From assembly GCA_002197995.1 (NCBI GenBank), contig NGZR01000001.1:4092001-4156000 (forward strand): a DNA stretch of 64,000 nucleotides, given 5' to 3'. This stretch comes from Gaeumannomyces sp. JS-464. Taxonomy: Eukaryota > Ascomycota > Sordariomycetes > Magnaporthales > Magnaporthaceae. The notes beneath the pieces were generated by a model. That model did no database searches and was not told the DNA's origin. It saw only the letters and a list, made by a program, of their open reading frames with translations. A program made the position numbers and the translations under genes. Of this stretch, positions 10,533 to 21,207 are shown in pieces (position 1 is the first letter of the stretch; every line of letters begins with the position of its first letter).

Positions 10533-12197
10533 CTAAAACCGCGTGATGTCTCGCCCAAACACCCACGAGATGAACCAGTAAAACGGAACAACAATCTTGT
10601 TGCGCACGCTCATCGAGTAGGTGAGATATGCAGTCCGCCACAGGACCCAGGCCGCCCAGCCCTTGAGCTCGTCGGCGCTGCTCTGGTGGATCGCGCGCCA
10701 GCCGCCGAGGTACGCCATGGTCCCCCAGTTGCGGAAGGAAAAGGCGCGTTTACCAACGGCTCCCCGGTTGAGCGCCTTGGCCAGATATACGGCTTGCTGC
10801 GAGGCTACCTGGGCCGTTTTGGGCAGCGTCGGGTCCGCCTCGGATACGGCGCAGTCGCCAATGACAAACACGTTCGTCTAAAACCCGCGGCGTCCCGTCC
10901 GCGGCCTCGACCCTGGCTCTTTGGTGCGCATCGGTGATGATGCCGCCCGACTTGGGGTCGCTCCGCAGTCGAGCCACCAGAGTATTGGGCTTGCTGGCGC
11001 CGTCCTCTCCTTCTCCGCCCTCGGCCGGCGTGGTGGTGGTGATTGTGGTGGTTGTGGTGGCTGTGGTGGGGAGCCTGAGCTCTTTCGAAAGGAGCTTCTC
11101 GATGACTGGGTTTTGCATCAAGCCCGTGGACCAGACGACCATGCCCGTCCCGACCTCGTCGTCCCCGTGCTCCTTGATCCGCAGCTTGAGCCCGCCCAGC
11201 GTGGCGCCCGCCTCGCCCTCGGCCGCCGCCCTGATGCCCGTCAGGTGGTGCTGGGTGCGGACCTCGATGCCCCTGCGGGTGAAGAGCTCGGTCGCGTAGC
11301 CGGCCAGCTCGCGGTCGAACATGGGCAGGACGGCGGGCGCGATGTCGTAGACGGTGATGCGCACCAGCGGCACCAGGGCCGGGTAGATGCGGGCCAGGTC
11401 CTCGTGCACCAGGTCGTGCAGCTCGGCCGCGAACTCGATGCCCGTCGGCCCGCCCCCGACGACCGAGAAGTGCAGCAGCTCGCGTTTCTCGGCCTCGGTC
11501 GACGTCGGGTCGCCCGCGCACCGCTCAAACAGCGACAGCACCCGCAGCCGGATCCGCCGCGCGTCCCCGACGTCGCGCAGGAAGTGCGCGTGCTCCGTCA
11601 CGCCCTCGATGCCGAACGTCTGCGAGTACGCACCCACGGCGACGACGAGCTTGTCGTAGGGCACCTCAACCATGGGGCCTTTGCCTTCCTTGAGAGACCG
11701 TGAGACTGCATCACCACCACCACCGCTGCTGCCACCGCCGCTGTTGTTGCTCCTGGGGGCAGGGAGGAACCTCCGGGTGGTGCGGGCGGCCGCGTCGTCG
11801 CCGACGTTGGCCTCGATGCGGACGACCTTGCGGTCAAAGTCGACGTCGTCGGCCCAGGCCTGGTGGAAGGTGACACCCAGGCGGCGAACCGGCTCGACCA
11901 CGGCACGGAACTCGAGCGTCCCGACCGCCGTCGACGCCAGGAGCGGCGTGAACACAAAGTGCGACCGCGGCGACACCACGACCCGCTCGAACTTGGCCGG
12001 GTCCAGCGTCCGCGCCAGCGCGTAACCTGCCCAGCCCGAGCCTAGGATGACGACCCTCTGCTTCGTCTTTTGGCTCCCTCTGCTGGCGTCTGTGTCTGTG
12101 TCGGTCCCTGGGAGAGGCCCCGTCGCTGGGTTAGCGCAGGCGCGTGCCAGAAGGCCCTAGAGGAGTTTTCCGTACCTTTAAAAGCTTTCGATATCAT
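10533..12197 (-). CDS. Type II (alternative) NADH:ubiquinone oxidoreductase, mitochondrial
   Basis: This is a rotenone-insensitive, non-proton-pumping NADH dehydrogenase on the inner mitochondrial membrane. The N terminus MISKAFKGTENSS.. ending ..TQRRGLSQ looks like a cleavable presequence. The first Rossmann motif is VVILGSGWAGYALA (FAD), the second VVGGGPTGIEFAAEL (NADH). GDCA marks the third FAD contact, and the C terminus VPFYWFISWVFGRDITRF is diagnostic of the Ndi/Nde family. The frame breaks twice. Near 12073-12077 a coding-strand A run appears one short. Near 10872-10884 the sequence RVLD/TNVFVIGDCA needs either one base removed or two added. A Gly/Ser-rich loop and a Thr-rich loop interrupt the catalytic region; such loops vary between fungi. 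Whether it faces the matrix or the intermembrane space cannot be told. Confidence 0.88.
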
Positions 12198-13197
12198 GCT
12201 GTAGGATCTGGATATGTGACTCGGCTTTAGGGGAAGAGATGCGAGACTCCGAGAGATGAAGGTCTGATTATCATGGCTGGAAGACAAAGAAAGCACAATT
12301 ACAGCCAAGTCTCCCGGATGTGCTAGCGACGTGTGGGCAGCCAACCGATGACAGCTCAATTGTCCAGAAACAAAAAGACGTGGTTAATATTAATTGTTTG
12401 GCAACGTGAAGCATACAAATCAACATGAGGTCAAGATGAGATCAGAGCCCAAGACGCCCAACCCGTGGGATATATATCCCCTGCCACGTTCAGGTGACTC
12501 AAAGTCAAAGCTAAGCCCGTTAGCGCAGAGGCCTTTCAAATAAAATAAAGTGAGAAAAAAAAAAAAAAAAAAGGAGAGAAAGGCTGACAATCGAGGGATT
12601 GAGGCGACTTGAGAATGTGGGAATGCGCCAGTACTTTGTTTTTCTGATAGCGGAAAACAAATTCACAGGCCCCCTGAACGCCCCCCAGCCACGAGAAAGT
12701 GTCGGGTAAGGACATGGTCCACCCCTAGTGGGCTTCCCTGAGCTAGCCAATCAATCCAGGGCTGAGGGGCGTGCTGACTAGATGGGACAGGAATGCGGCT
12801 TGCTTGGTCTCCCTACAGATCCCGACCTCGGGCCTCTGCGCACCGGGGGCGAGCTTGGCTGATGACCAAGAACTATGAATGAATGGGCTTGCCCGGGGCT
12901 GCCGAGGGCGACAATGCCCGGTCACGGTGTAGATGTGTGTCACAAGAGAGCACAGATGGTCCGCACGAGACAAAGCTAAGTACAGAACCAGACAAATAAA
13001 TCGGACAGCGACGTGCTCCATGGTCTGTGAACAGATATGCACGGGTATTTCCCTCATCTATGCTACCCTCGCCGGCAGGCGACAGCTTTTATGTTATGGC
13101 AAAATAATTCGTATGCCATGCTTAACCACCCTGATTTACAAACAAAAGACGCTAGATATGTAGGAGGTGGTTAGCAGCATTGTTTGTGCAACGACCA
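12198..13197. other. Intergenic region with poly-A run
   Basis: This is the spacer between the UTP10 3' end and the NADH dehydrogenase 5' end (both minus strand). It holds an A run near 12554-12571. No credible coding sequence was found. A tRNA-like A-box fragment near 12514-12531 is discussed under rejected items. Confidence 0.55.
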
Positions 13198-16100
13198 CTA
13201 CTGCAGCATCGAGTCCAGGCTCTCGCCCAGGACGGACTCGATCCCGCCGATCCACCGATGTGTCTCGCGTTCGACCGCTTCGTCGTCGTCGTCCTGCAGC
13301 TCGCTGATGTACGGCAGCATCTCTGACAGCATCTCGAGCCAATCCTCGCCGAGCCGCTCCGTCAGCGCCTGCTCGCACCGCACGCCAGCGAGCCGCTCTG
13401 CCGCAGACCCCGATCGCAACCGCCGCAGCACCGACGAGTTCAGCTGCTTGCGGTGCTCCCGCGAGTCTGCCGCCGCCGCCAGCTCCACGATCGCTGCAAT
13501 CACCGCTGGGTCGCCACCGCCCGACGGGTCCAGCGCTGCCGCCTGCTCGAGCTGGTCCGCCAGCACCTCGGCCACCGCGTCGAAGTGCGCAGGCACCTGC
13601 CAGAATCCATCCTGGTCGTGCTCGAAGCACTTGGTCAGTGTCTTGAGCACCAACTGCCACAGCTCCCTCTCCTCCATGTTCTTCGGGTCAACCGAGTTCA
13701 GAACGTCGGCCGCATCCTCCAGGATGTACGACGCGTAGCTCGTCACGATGGACTTGAGGTTGTCAAAGAAGGACAGCAGGAAGCAGTACACGCTCTGCCG
13801 TCGCAGCACCTTGCCTGCCTTGTCGCTCTTGGGCAGCCCACTCGTGAGCCACTCCATAAGCTGGCCGAACACGGGTCGGAATGTCGCATCGTTCAGCTTG
13901 TAGATCATCTTCAGCGCCACGTCGTTGATGAGAGCCTCCATGGCCGACAGCTTAGCGAGAGCCGCGATGCTGACTGTCTCCCTTGTCTGCACATGCCGTC
14001 TAAGGTCAAGTGCGCGAAGGAATATGGCGCCAAGCGGTGTGACGTGTTTGGAGACGACTGATTTGGGGTGCTTATCGATGATAATGCCCATCAACTTCAG
14101 GTACTCGTCAACAGCCTAGCAGTTCGATCACGGTCATGTTAGTGCCAATCCATATGGTTCCCTGGTGCTTTCGCAAGATCAAAAACACCATTGGCTTCGT
14201 CACAAATCCTTGAACTTACCGAAAAGCCCGCAGCCACAGCCAGGTCCCAATTGCGTTCCATTGCCGCAAGCATGACGTTGGCGTCGACTTGCTTGGCCAG
14301 AAAGCGGAGGCAATCGAGCCGGCTCTCGTTGGACTCCTCACCAAGACCGGCCTCGGCAGACAAGTTCGAGTTCGCCAGCAGCTGCCCGATGTAAGACTCG
14401 GTCATCATGTAGGGGATGTGCTCTGCCAGCGATGCCGCAAACGAGAAGACGGCATCGTGCAGCTCCTTGTCCGGATCGCCTTGTAGACTGTCGGATAGGT
14501 AGGCTAGGGCCTTGGGGAAGGCCGCAGGAAGCACCGGGACGATGGCGTCTTGCAGAACATCGACGAGCGAGGCGAGACACAACAGCGCCATGACACGCAG
14601 GCGCTTGTCCTGCTGTCCCAGACACCAGTCGCTAGCGATGGTCGATGCGGCCGCCGTGACGGCCTCGAGGTCCTTCTTGCCGTACTTCTCCGCGATCTTG
14701 TCGACACACGCCACGGCTGTGTGCTTGTAGTGGATGTCGCTCGAGTCCCGAACAACAGCGGTGAGCTGCGGCAAGAACGCGAGGAGGACCGCTCTCGAGT
14801 CCGAGTCCGCAATGCTTTCCTGGTCCACCCGCACCTCGAGAGTCTTCAGCACCTTCTGGCGGAGGCTAATGCTGGGGCGGTCAAGGAGGTTCTCGACCGC
14901 CTTGATGAACTCGCCAATCGAGAGCAGGTTCAGCAGGCTGGCAAGCGCGTCGCTGCAGCGTGCGTGCATCGGCTTCTTCGTCTTGACCGTCTCGGCAAGC
15001 GTTAGAACCTTTTCCAGCAGTGACGCGTAGAGCTCTCTGATCTTTGACGCCTCCATGTCGTCGCGCTCCGCCATCTTCGAAACCTCGGTCCGGAGCTGCC
15101 GGCTTGAGAGCAGTTTTGGCAGTAGCGTCAGCTCCTTAAGCGCCGATTTCTGCAGATCCTGCTCGCCATCCGTGTTCTTGCTCAACAGGGCCGCCGAAAG
15201 CGCCGGCTTTGGCTGGAAGATATCGCCGATCAGATCCAGGAGCATGGCCAGTGAGTGGAGTTGGATCTCGACGTTGAACGAGCTCATCAGGTCTTTGGCG
15301 AAGGCGATTATGCTGTCGGTCGTTCCGTACTTGTCCGCAAGCATGGCTATCAGCGCCGCGAGGAAGTCCTTGGGGCCCAGATTCTCAATCAGAGAGGATG
15401 AACATCTCATGCTTCCGGTGCGGAGGGATGTGCTCGTAGGCGGTGACGAAGCTCGACAGCAGTTCCGAGGCGCTTGCCACCAGGTTCCTGCGGCTCTTGC
15501 GGAAGGTCTCGATCAATGGTGGCACGACCTCCTTGATGGTCTGGACAACCACGTGGGCCGAGTAGTCATCACTCTGCCTCAGCACAGAGCCACCCATGAA
15601 GGTGAAGATGGGCATGACGCTATGAAGCACGACGTCGGGTGCCGTGTTTGCCAGGCTGGCCACCAATAGCAGTGCCGAGTTCTGAACCGCAGGGCTGGAA
15701 GACTTCTGAATGCATTGGACGAGCACGTCTCCGTGTCCCACCGAGGTGTCGATTTTCAGCGACTTGTTGTTCTTGTACGTCGGCATCATGGCCAGCAGGC
15801 TGCTCAGCACTAGGTTCTGCAGGTAGCCGAGTTCAGAACCGACGAGTGACCGCAGTACCTGAAGGTCCGCCAGTGTCATAAAGAGGCTCTGGAGGATCTC
15901 GGGATGCTCGGCCGGCGTGGAGCCCTCAACAAGTTGGAGAACAAACGTGACCTTGTTGAGGCCTGCCTTGAGCGCGCTCGTGGCCTGGGGTGTCACCCCT
16001 CGGCTATGTTCTGACGAGCTGGTGCGTCTGCGCTTGTTTGCCGGAGAGTCCACGGTGATCTTGGGGATGTCCTGCAGGGACTCGAGGAAGGAGTTGAGTA

Positions 16101-18780
16101 TATCTGTCGTTAGATCCACACTCCTGAGGAAGTCTGCCGCCTCCTCTGTGACGACGCCAAGGTCTGCTTGGGCGGACGCGGATCCATGCACCAGGTCCAA
16201 CATGGTATGCGCCAGGCGGTACTTTGCCTCTCCCTTCATAGATGGCCATATTTTCCTCAGGCGGGCAAACACGGTTTCGACCAGGTAATCGCGCTCCTGG
16301 ACTTGCGGATTCCTCAGCAGCTTACATAGGCACTCCATCCCATCCTTGTCGCTCGGCACGACGATCTCAACGCAGGCCGTGTCGACCTGGGTCTGCATGA
16401 GTTGCTCCTGGTTACAGAGCCCGAGAGCCTCTGATGGCGTGAGTTTCGTCCACCACTTCAGAAGCGGGAGGAGAAGCTGCGTGCGCGAGGTGTTGGATAC
16501 GCTCTTGACGTGATTGAGCGGCTTGAGAAGTCGCAGTTTAACTGTCAAGAGTGGGCTGAGAACGATGTGGCTAGACAAAAACGTGAAGACGGACAGCCGG
16601 ATGGCGGAGGAAAGGCGAGTGGAAGGCGTCTTATCTGCTGCGTCTGTTGAGGCTTTGGGTGGGCTCTCAAGACAGGTTTTGAGGACGTTGGACACGTTCT
16701 CCTCGTGGAGAATTGACTCTTCAAGGGCAGGAATTACGACGGCGTGGAGCAGTGCCCTGGTCGCCTCGGGGGTCATCCACTTGATACCATCCTGCTCGTT
16801 ATCATAGAGCTGAGAAGAGGCCCAGCGGGACTGTGGCGGGGCCCGCGGGGATGATGCCGAGTGCATGGCGCCAAGCACGACCAGGAGATCTGCGGCCGAG
16901 CGTCTGACCTTCTTTGCCGGGTCACTTAAGGCCGCGATACAGTATGGGATCATAGCTTGAAAGTCCGCCTTAGAGCAGTCCTCCTGCTTCAATCTCCTCT
17001 TTGCATTTCAGTGCAGTGCTCCGGAGACGCGTTGGGTAAGGGCCGCACCATACCCTCATACAAAAGCTGAAGTATGAGGTCGTCTCGTGGGCGGCTTGGC
17101 GGCACAGTATGGGGTCCTCGTCAAACTTGACCAGCTCTTCCGGGTTGGATGCCACAGAGAGTAAAACCCCGCAAAGCTCGTCGAAGAGCCCATCCAGTTT
17201 TTTGGACAGGAATGAGGGACCAGGGCGAGGCATCCCCGAGAGCCGCTTGATTGCAGCCTCCAGGCTCTCGCGGGGCTCGTCAGTGGCTTCGGCAGAATCC
17301 GCCTCAGCCTCATCAGGCCTGCCTTCGAGGAGTTTCCGAGGCCCAAACGAAGTATCGAGTTTCAACTCGAGTTCCTCAATGTCGAAATCAACATCCTCGA
17401 TGACCTGACGCACGATATCTCCTGTGGCCCCGGGGCTCTGTGATAGTGTGACCAGAACGGAGCCCAGTTGCTTTCTCGCAGACCCGTCTTCGTCAACTTC
17501 ATCGGTGATCTTATGCGCCGCCACAAGCAGTGCCTTGAAGGCCACAATGGCCTGCTTCTCCTGCAGAAGGCCAGTGAGAAGGATGGACTTGAGAATGGGC
17601 AGACCACTTGCGTCGCCCTTTTTGGATAGGCGGTCGATAAGGGCCAGCACCAAGCCGTTTGCGAGCTTGTCAACCCGGCACTGCTTTGACACATCGAGGA
17701 GGAGCTGAGGCAAATCCTCAACCTTGCGTAGCGCCCTGGCGACCTTTCCCGATAGCTGTTTTGCTGACCTCTGTTGCGCAATAACAGACAAACAGACAAG
17801 TCCGGGCCGGAGAGTCTCGGCCGTCCAGCCTAGAGCAAGTTGCTCCATAAACGCCGACAGCGGCTTGTCGTCGAGGTTTGCCTTTGCCGCGAGAAGGGCA
17901 ACGGCCGTATAAGCAGCGATCTGGGCGCCTGGGACCTTCTTCATCACCAAGGCCTCGCCAAGAGGGGGCCCGACCAGCTGCAACAGAGCCAGGTCGTTGT
18001 CCAGCTGAACACCTTTCCTTCCTGAGCGGCCCATGTCAATTCTGCCGTTGATGGCCTCCGTGAGAATACCGGCCCAGAATGACAGGAGCGCGGGGTATTG
18101 CTGCTGGGCCTTGCACGCATCAAGTGTGTAGGCCGTGAAGGCGGCGAGGAACTCGGGGCGGTGCGTCGCTTGGTAGACGACGGCGGCTCGAGGCGGGGCT
18201 GTCAGAGAGCGAACGTAGGGCGCAAGAAACCGGAACTCGCTGGGAAGATCGGATGGAAGGATGGACAGTAGAGTGGTGAAGACCTGGATGGTGTGGTACG
18301 GTAGGAAAGTCAAGAGGAGGATGGAGGTGTTGTACTCGTGTACCCTAAATCCATTGAGCATCAGCATCGGCGAGGTTGGTGCGTACAGACATCCATGGCG
18401 TACCTAAAGCGCCGAATGAGCCACTCGACGGCCTTCACGGCCGGCAAAAGCCTCAGGCGGCCCCCGACCAGGCGCAAGAAGGACTCGATGCGCCGGTCCA
18501 GCTCGGCGTTCTCGGCGGCACTCAACTGCGTGCGGTCCTCATCCTGGCTCTGTTCGCTGAACAGAGTGGTCGAGAACTGGGAGAAGCGCGCGTCTAGTTG
18601 GCAGAGCTCCACGAAGCCGGCGTGGCAGGCGGCGTAGACGGTCTGGTAGCTCTGTTTCGCGGCGACGCCGGGCTCGAAGAGAAGTGACTTGGAGTGCGCC
18701 GCCTTTTGCGCCCTGACATTGAGAGAACTTCGGGAATTGGCGGCAATCTGCGCCAGCTGCGCAGCGAGAGATGTCGCCAT
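13198..18780 (-). CDS. UTP10: U3 snoRNP / SSU processome protein Utp10 (HEAT repeats)
   Basis: A large HEAT-repeat scaffold of the t-UTP subcomplex, needed in the nucleolus for pre-18S rRNA transcription and processing. The N terminus MATSLAAQLAQIAANSRSSL, the block FSEQSQDEDRTQ and the C terminus GESLDSMLQ match the family closely. Exons (minus) are 18780-18404, 18344-14220 and 14115-13198. Introns are 18403-18345 (59 bp, GTACGC..TTAG, AGG codon split) and 14219-14116 (GTAAGT..CTAG, phase 0). The frame breaks twice inside exon 2: near 16991-17006, and near 15391-15402 (MFISLIENLGPKDF is recovered if one C of an ATCCTC stretch is surplus). Dropping one base at each gives about 1805 residues, the normal family size. 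It is divergent with the J-protein gene. Confidence 0.95.
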
Positions 18781-19120
18781 CTCCCTCCCTCTCGAAAAGT
18801 CGCGGGCGTAGGAGTTTGTTTGCGGCGTCTGCGGATTTTGGCTGGTCCGAAAAATGTTCAATGTCAGAAGAGAGCAGCTCCGACAAACACACCAAGCAGC
18901 TCACAGCCGGAGGGGCAGATTTTTTTTGACCGCCCGCGCCCAGCTTTTTTTTTTTCTGTAGGTCCACATCTGCGCGCGATACTCCTCTCCCGCCCACCCC
19001 TGTCAAGGATATAGAGACACTGGATAAACGGCACGGTTCGTTAATTAGAGCACCCAACGACGAGGTAGTTATCACCCGCATTGCTTTCATTTTGACGTGG
19101 AATACTTGCTACCACATGTT

Positions 19121-19375
19121 TGTAAGCACAGGATATGGAGAAAATAAATCAGGAAATATTGAAGAAAATACAGAAAAAGCACGCAGAAAAGGACACAAAA
19201 AAATGGAGAGAAGCATTACAAAAAAGGATGCAGAAAAAGATGCAGGAAAAGAAATGGGAAAATAAATGTCAGGGAAAGAAACAGAAATGAAAGCAGGAAA
19301 GGAAACAAGAGATAAAAAGTAAACGTGAAAAGACAAGGAAAAAAAGATGAAAAAGTAAGCGGGAGTAGGAGCATA
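19121..19375. repeat. Polypurine low-complexity tract with degenerate short repeats
   Basis: About 250 bp are almost purely A and G on the plus strand, with recurring variants of GCAGAAAA, GGAAAAGAAA and GAAAATAAAT. On the minus strand it reads as an open Phe/Ser-rich frame, which I take as a composition artefact. Strong strand asymmetry of this length is unusual against its surroundings. Confidence 0.7.
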
Positions 19376-19549
19376 ATAATATATTGGGGCGCTAATTAGC
19401 GTGATCGGAAGCACTTTTATTGTGGCACCGTGCGAGGTCCAACAACTTTCATCTACATCGCCAGCGCCCCTACCCACGTCACCTCGACTCCTACCTACGG
19501 GTTCCTAAAGCAGGCATCCGGAAGCCTATGCAATCGAGCTTCCATTATC

Positions 19550-19563
19550 GCACACGTGTGCGC
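19550..19563. promoter_or_regulatory. Palindromic E-box upstream of J-domain gene
   Basis: CGCACACGTGTGCG is a perfect 14-bp palindrome centred on CACGTG, 35 bp before the J-protein ATG. CACGTG is the site of bHLH factors such as Cbf1. Binding here is inference only, and the site may lie within the 5' UTR. Confidence 0.4.
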
Positions 19564-19598
19564 GCGCAGTAGCAAAGGCACGGCTCAAAACCTAAGCC

Positions 19599-20918
19599 AT
19601 GGACCAATCGGCGCGCCTCGTGGCCATGGCGGCCGAATACGCGCCGAAGCGCGACCTGTACGAGATCCTCGGCGTCGACGCCATCTCGAACACCAACGAG
19701 ATCCACAGGGCATGGAAGCGCATGGGGCTCAAGTACCACCCGGACAAGACGGGCGACAAGTTCGACCCCGAGCTGTACGAATCCCTCGAGCACGCGCACA
19801 ACATCCTGACGGACCCGGACGCGCGCAAAAAGTACGATGGCCTGCGCTCGGCCCACCTGCGGAAGCAGCAGGAGCTCGAGGCCATGTCGGCCGACCGCCG
19901 GCGCATGATCAACGAGCTGGAGGCCGCCGAGAGGGCGGCGAAGCGGCAGAGGACGGGCCAGCCGGGCCCCGACAGCGACGGCGACGGCGACGACCCGGTC
20001 CTGGCGGCCAAGAAGCGGGCCGAGAAGGAACGCCTGCAGCAGGAGAACAAGCGCAAGTTCGAGGAGTACAAGGCAAGCCGCCTTGCGGAACAGAAGCGGC
20101 AGGAGGCGGAGGAAGACGCCAAGCGTGATGCTCGCGAGGCAGAAATCGAGCAGATCCTCAAGGAGAGGGCGGAGAAGAGGGCGGCCAAGGCAAAACGCAA
20201 GGCCAAGAAGAGTGGCACCGACACGGGACCTGATTTGGGGGCGGCCGACCAGGACGATGTGGGCACCGACATTCCCATCCATACTGCCTCAGATCCGTCA
20301 CCACCTGCCGTCCCAGCCGGACCGCCCGTAGACGCCGAGGGCGGACCTCGAGACCCGCTCATCTCAGAGGACGACGCCCGGAGCTTCAAATTCACAAAGG
20401 TCCAGCTGATGGTCCACCAGACGGCAAGGGATATCCAAGCGGCGATTGATGAGCACGGGAGCGCCCAGGCTTCACTAAGCACAGAGTTCAGCCTCGATAA
20501 GCTCCAAGAGTTACTCGTCGCCGTTCGAGAGACCGACGTTTACTCTTTCGAAGCACTCGGAAAACCTATCCCACCGCGCCTCACCAGGTTCTACGCCTCG
20601 TGGAAGTCATGTCGGAAGACCGGTCGTGGCGACCTCTCGCAGGTCAAGCACATGATCCATCAAACGACAGAAGACATCCGAGCGCAGGCCGCTGAGTATG
20701 GAAGAGCTTACGCCTCGTCGCCAAGCGCGGTACCCAGCCTCAAGAAGCTCCAAAAGGCCGTGGGCACCATCCAGAAGGCAGACATTTACTTGCATGAAGC
20801 ACTTGGGGAACACCTTCCCTCGCGTCTATCCAGCTGTAACGCTGAGTGGGAGCGGCCCGGGCACCCTAACTGGCGAGGAGGTTGGGAAGAAAATAGGAAG
20901 AAGTTCCGAAAAGAATAG
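19599..20918 (+). CDS. J-domain (DnaJ) protein with duplicated C-terminal module
   Basis: A single 439-residue exon. The J domain spans about residues 19-80 (RDLYEILGVD, with HPD at 47-49, and DPDARKKYDGLRS). It is followed by a long charged helix (about 85-205; EELEA/KRAEKERLQQENKRK type, with nuclear-localisation-like KAKRKAKK), an acidic/Pro linker (205-260), and two related modules at about 268-336 and 349-417. The J domain plus the RRMINELEAAERAAKRQR region resembles Cwf23/DNAJC17 spliceosomal J-proteins. However, no RNA-recognition motif is visible at the C terminus. Each module has the pattern hxxMhHQTxxDIxA..EhG.A..S and ends Y..EALG..hPxRL. An Hsp70 co-chaperone role follows from HPD; the client is unknown. 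Confidence 0.88.
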   Translation: MDQSARLVAMAAEYAPKRDLYEILGVDAISNTNEIHRAWKRMGLKYHPDKTGDKFDPELYESLEHAHNILTDPDARKKYDGLRSAHLRKQQELEAMSADRRRMINELEAAERAAKRQRTGQPGPDSDGDGDDPVLAAKKRAEKERLQQENKRKFEEYKASRLAEQKRQEAEEDAKRDAREAEIEQILKERAEKRAAKAKRKAKKSGTDTGPDLGAADQDDVGTDIPIHTASDPSPPAVPAGPPVDAEGGPRDPLISEDDARSFKFTKVQLMVHQTARDIQAAIDEHGSAQASLSTEFSLDKLQELLVAVRETDVYSFEALGKPIPPRLTRFYASWKSCRKTGRGDLSQVKHMIHQTTEDIRAQAAEYGRAYASSPSAVPSLKKLQKAVGTIQKADIYLHEALGEHLPSRLSSCNAEWERPGHPNWRGGWEENRKKFRKE

Positions 20919-21207
20919 GATGACGGAAAGAGGAGACTGGAAATATGAGAATTGGAACGCGAGGGTAGAAGGCGGCAATAAAACAAAGAATCCATAGAGG
21001 GCGGAGAAGAACGCTAGAGATTGGGTTGGCACAGCCTTGTTTTACGAGATACCCAAATACGAATTACGATGCCCCGGGCGGCCATGTCACGGTTTTTGTA
21101 CGAGAGGGAAAGATTCGTCAGTCTTCACAAACTTGGATTCATTATGCATTTACACGAATCCTAGACCACGAGATTCCCATCACAAGGTCCCCTAAAGCCC
21201 CCCTTTT

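Larger units (their letters stand above)
18781..19598. promoter_or_regulatory. Divergent promoter region, UTP10 / J-domain gene
   Basis: These 818 bp separate two start codons pointing away from each other. The UTP10 side carries T/A runs near 18918-18955. The middle is a purine-rich degenerate repeat, and the J-protein side carries a perfect CACGTG-centred palindrome; both are listed separately. No gene is seen. Confidence 0.5.

Noticed and set aside
12042..12197. 19-bp intron (GTACGG..CTAG) at the start of the NADH dehydrogenase
   Set aside because: Too short for a fungal intron; a single missing A in the AAAA run restores a continuous presequence instead.
12514..12531. tRNA-like A-box (CGTTAGCGCAGAGGC) resembling the 5' end of elongator tRNA-Met
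   Set aside because: No anticodon arm or B-box follows; the next 60 bp are A-rich. At most a short relic or chance match.
19109..19477. Minus-strand Phe/Ser-rich open frame
   Set aside because: It is the direct reverse reading of the polypurine tract and has no complexity of its own.
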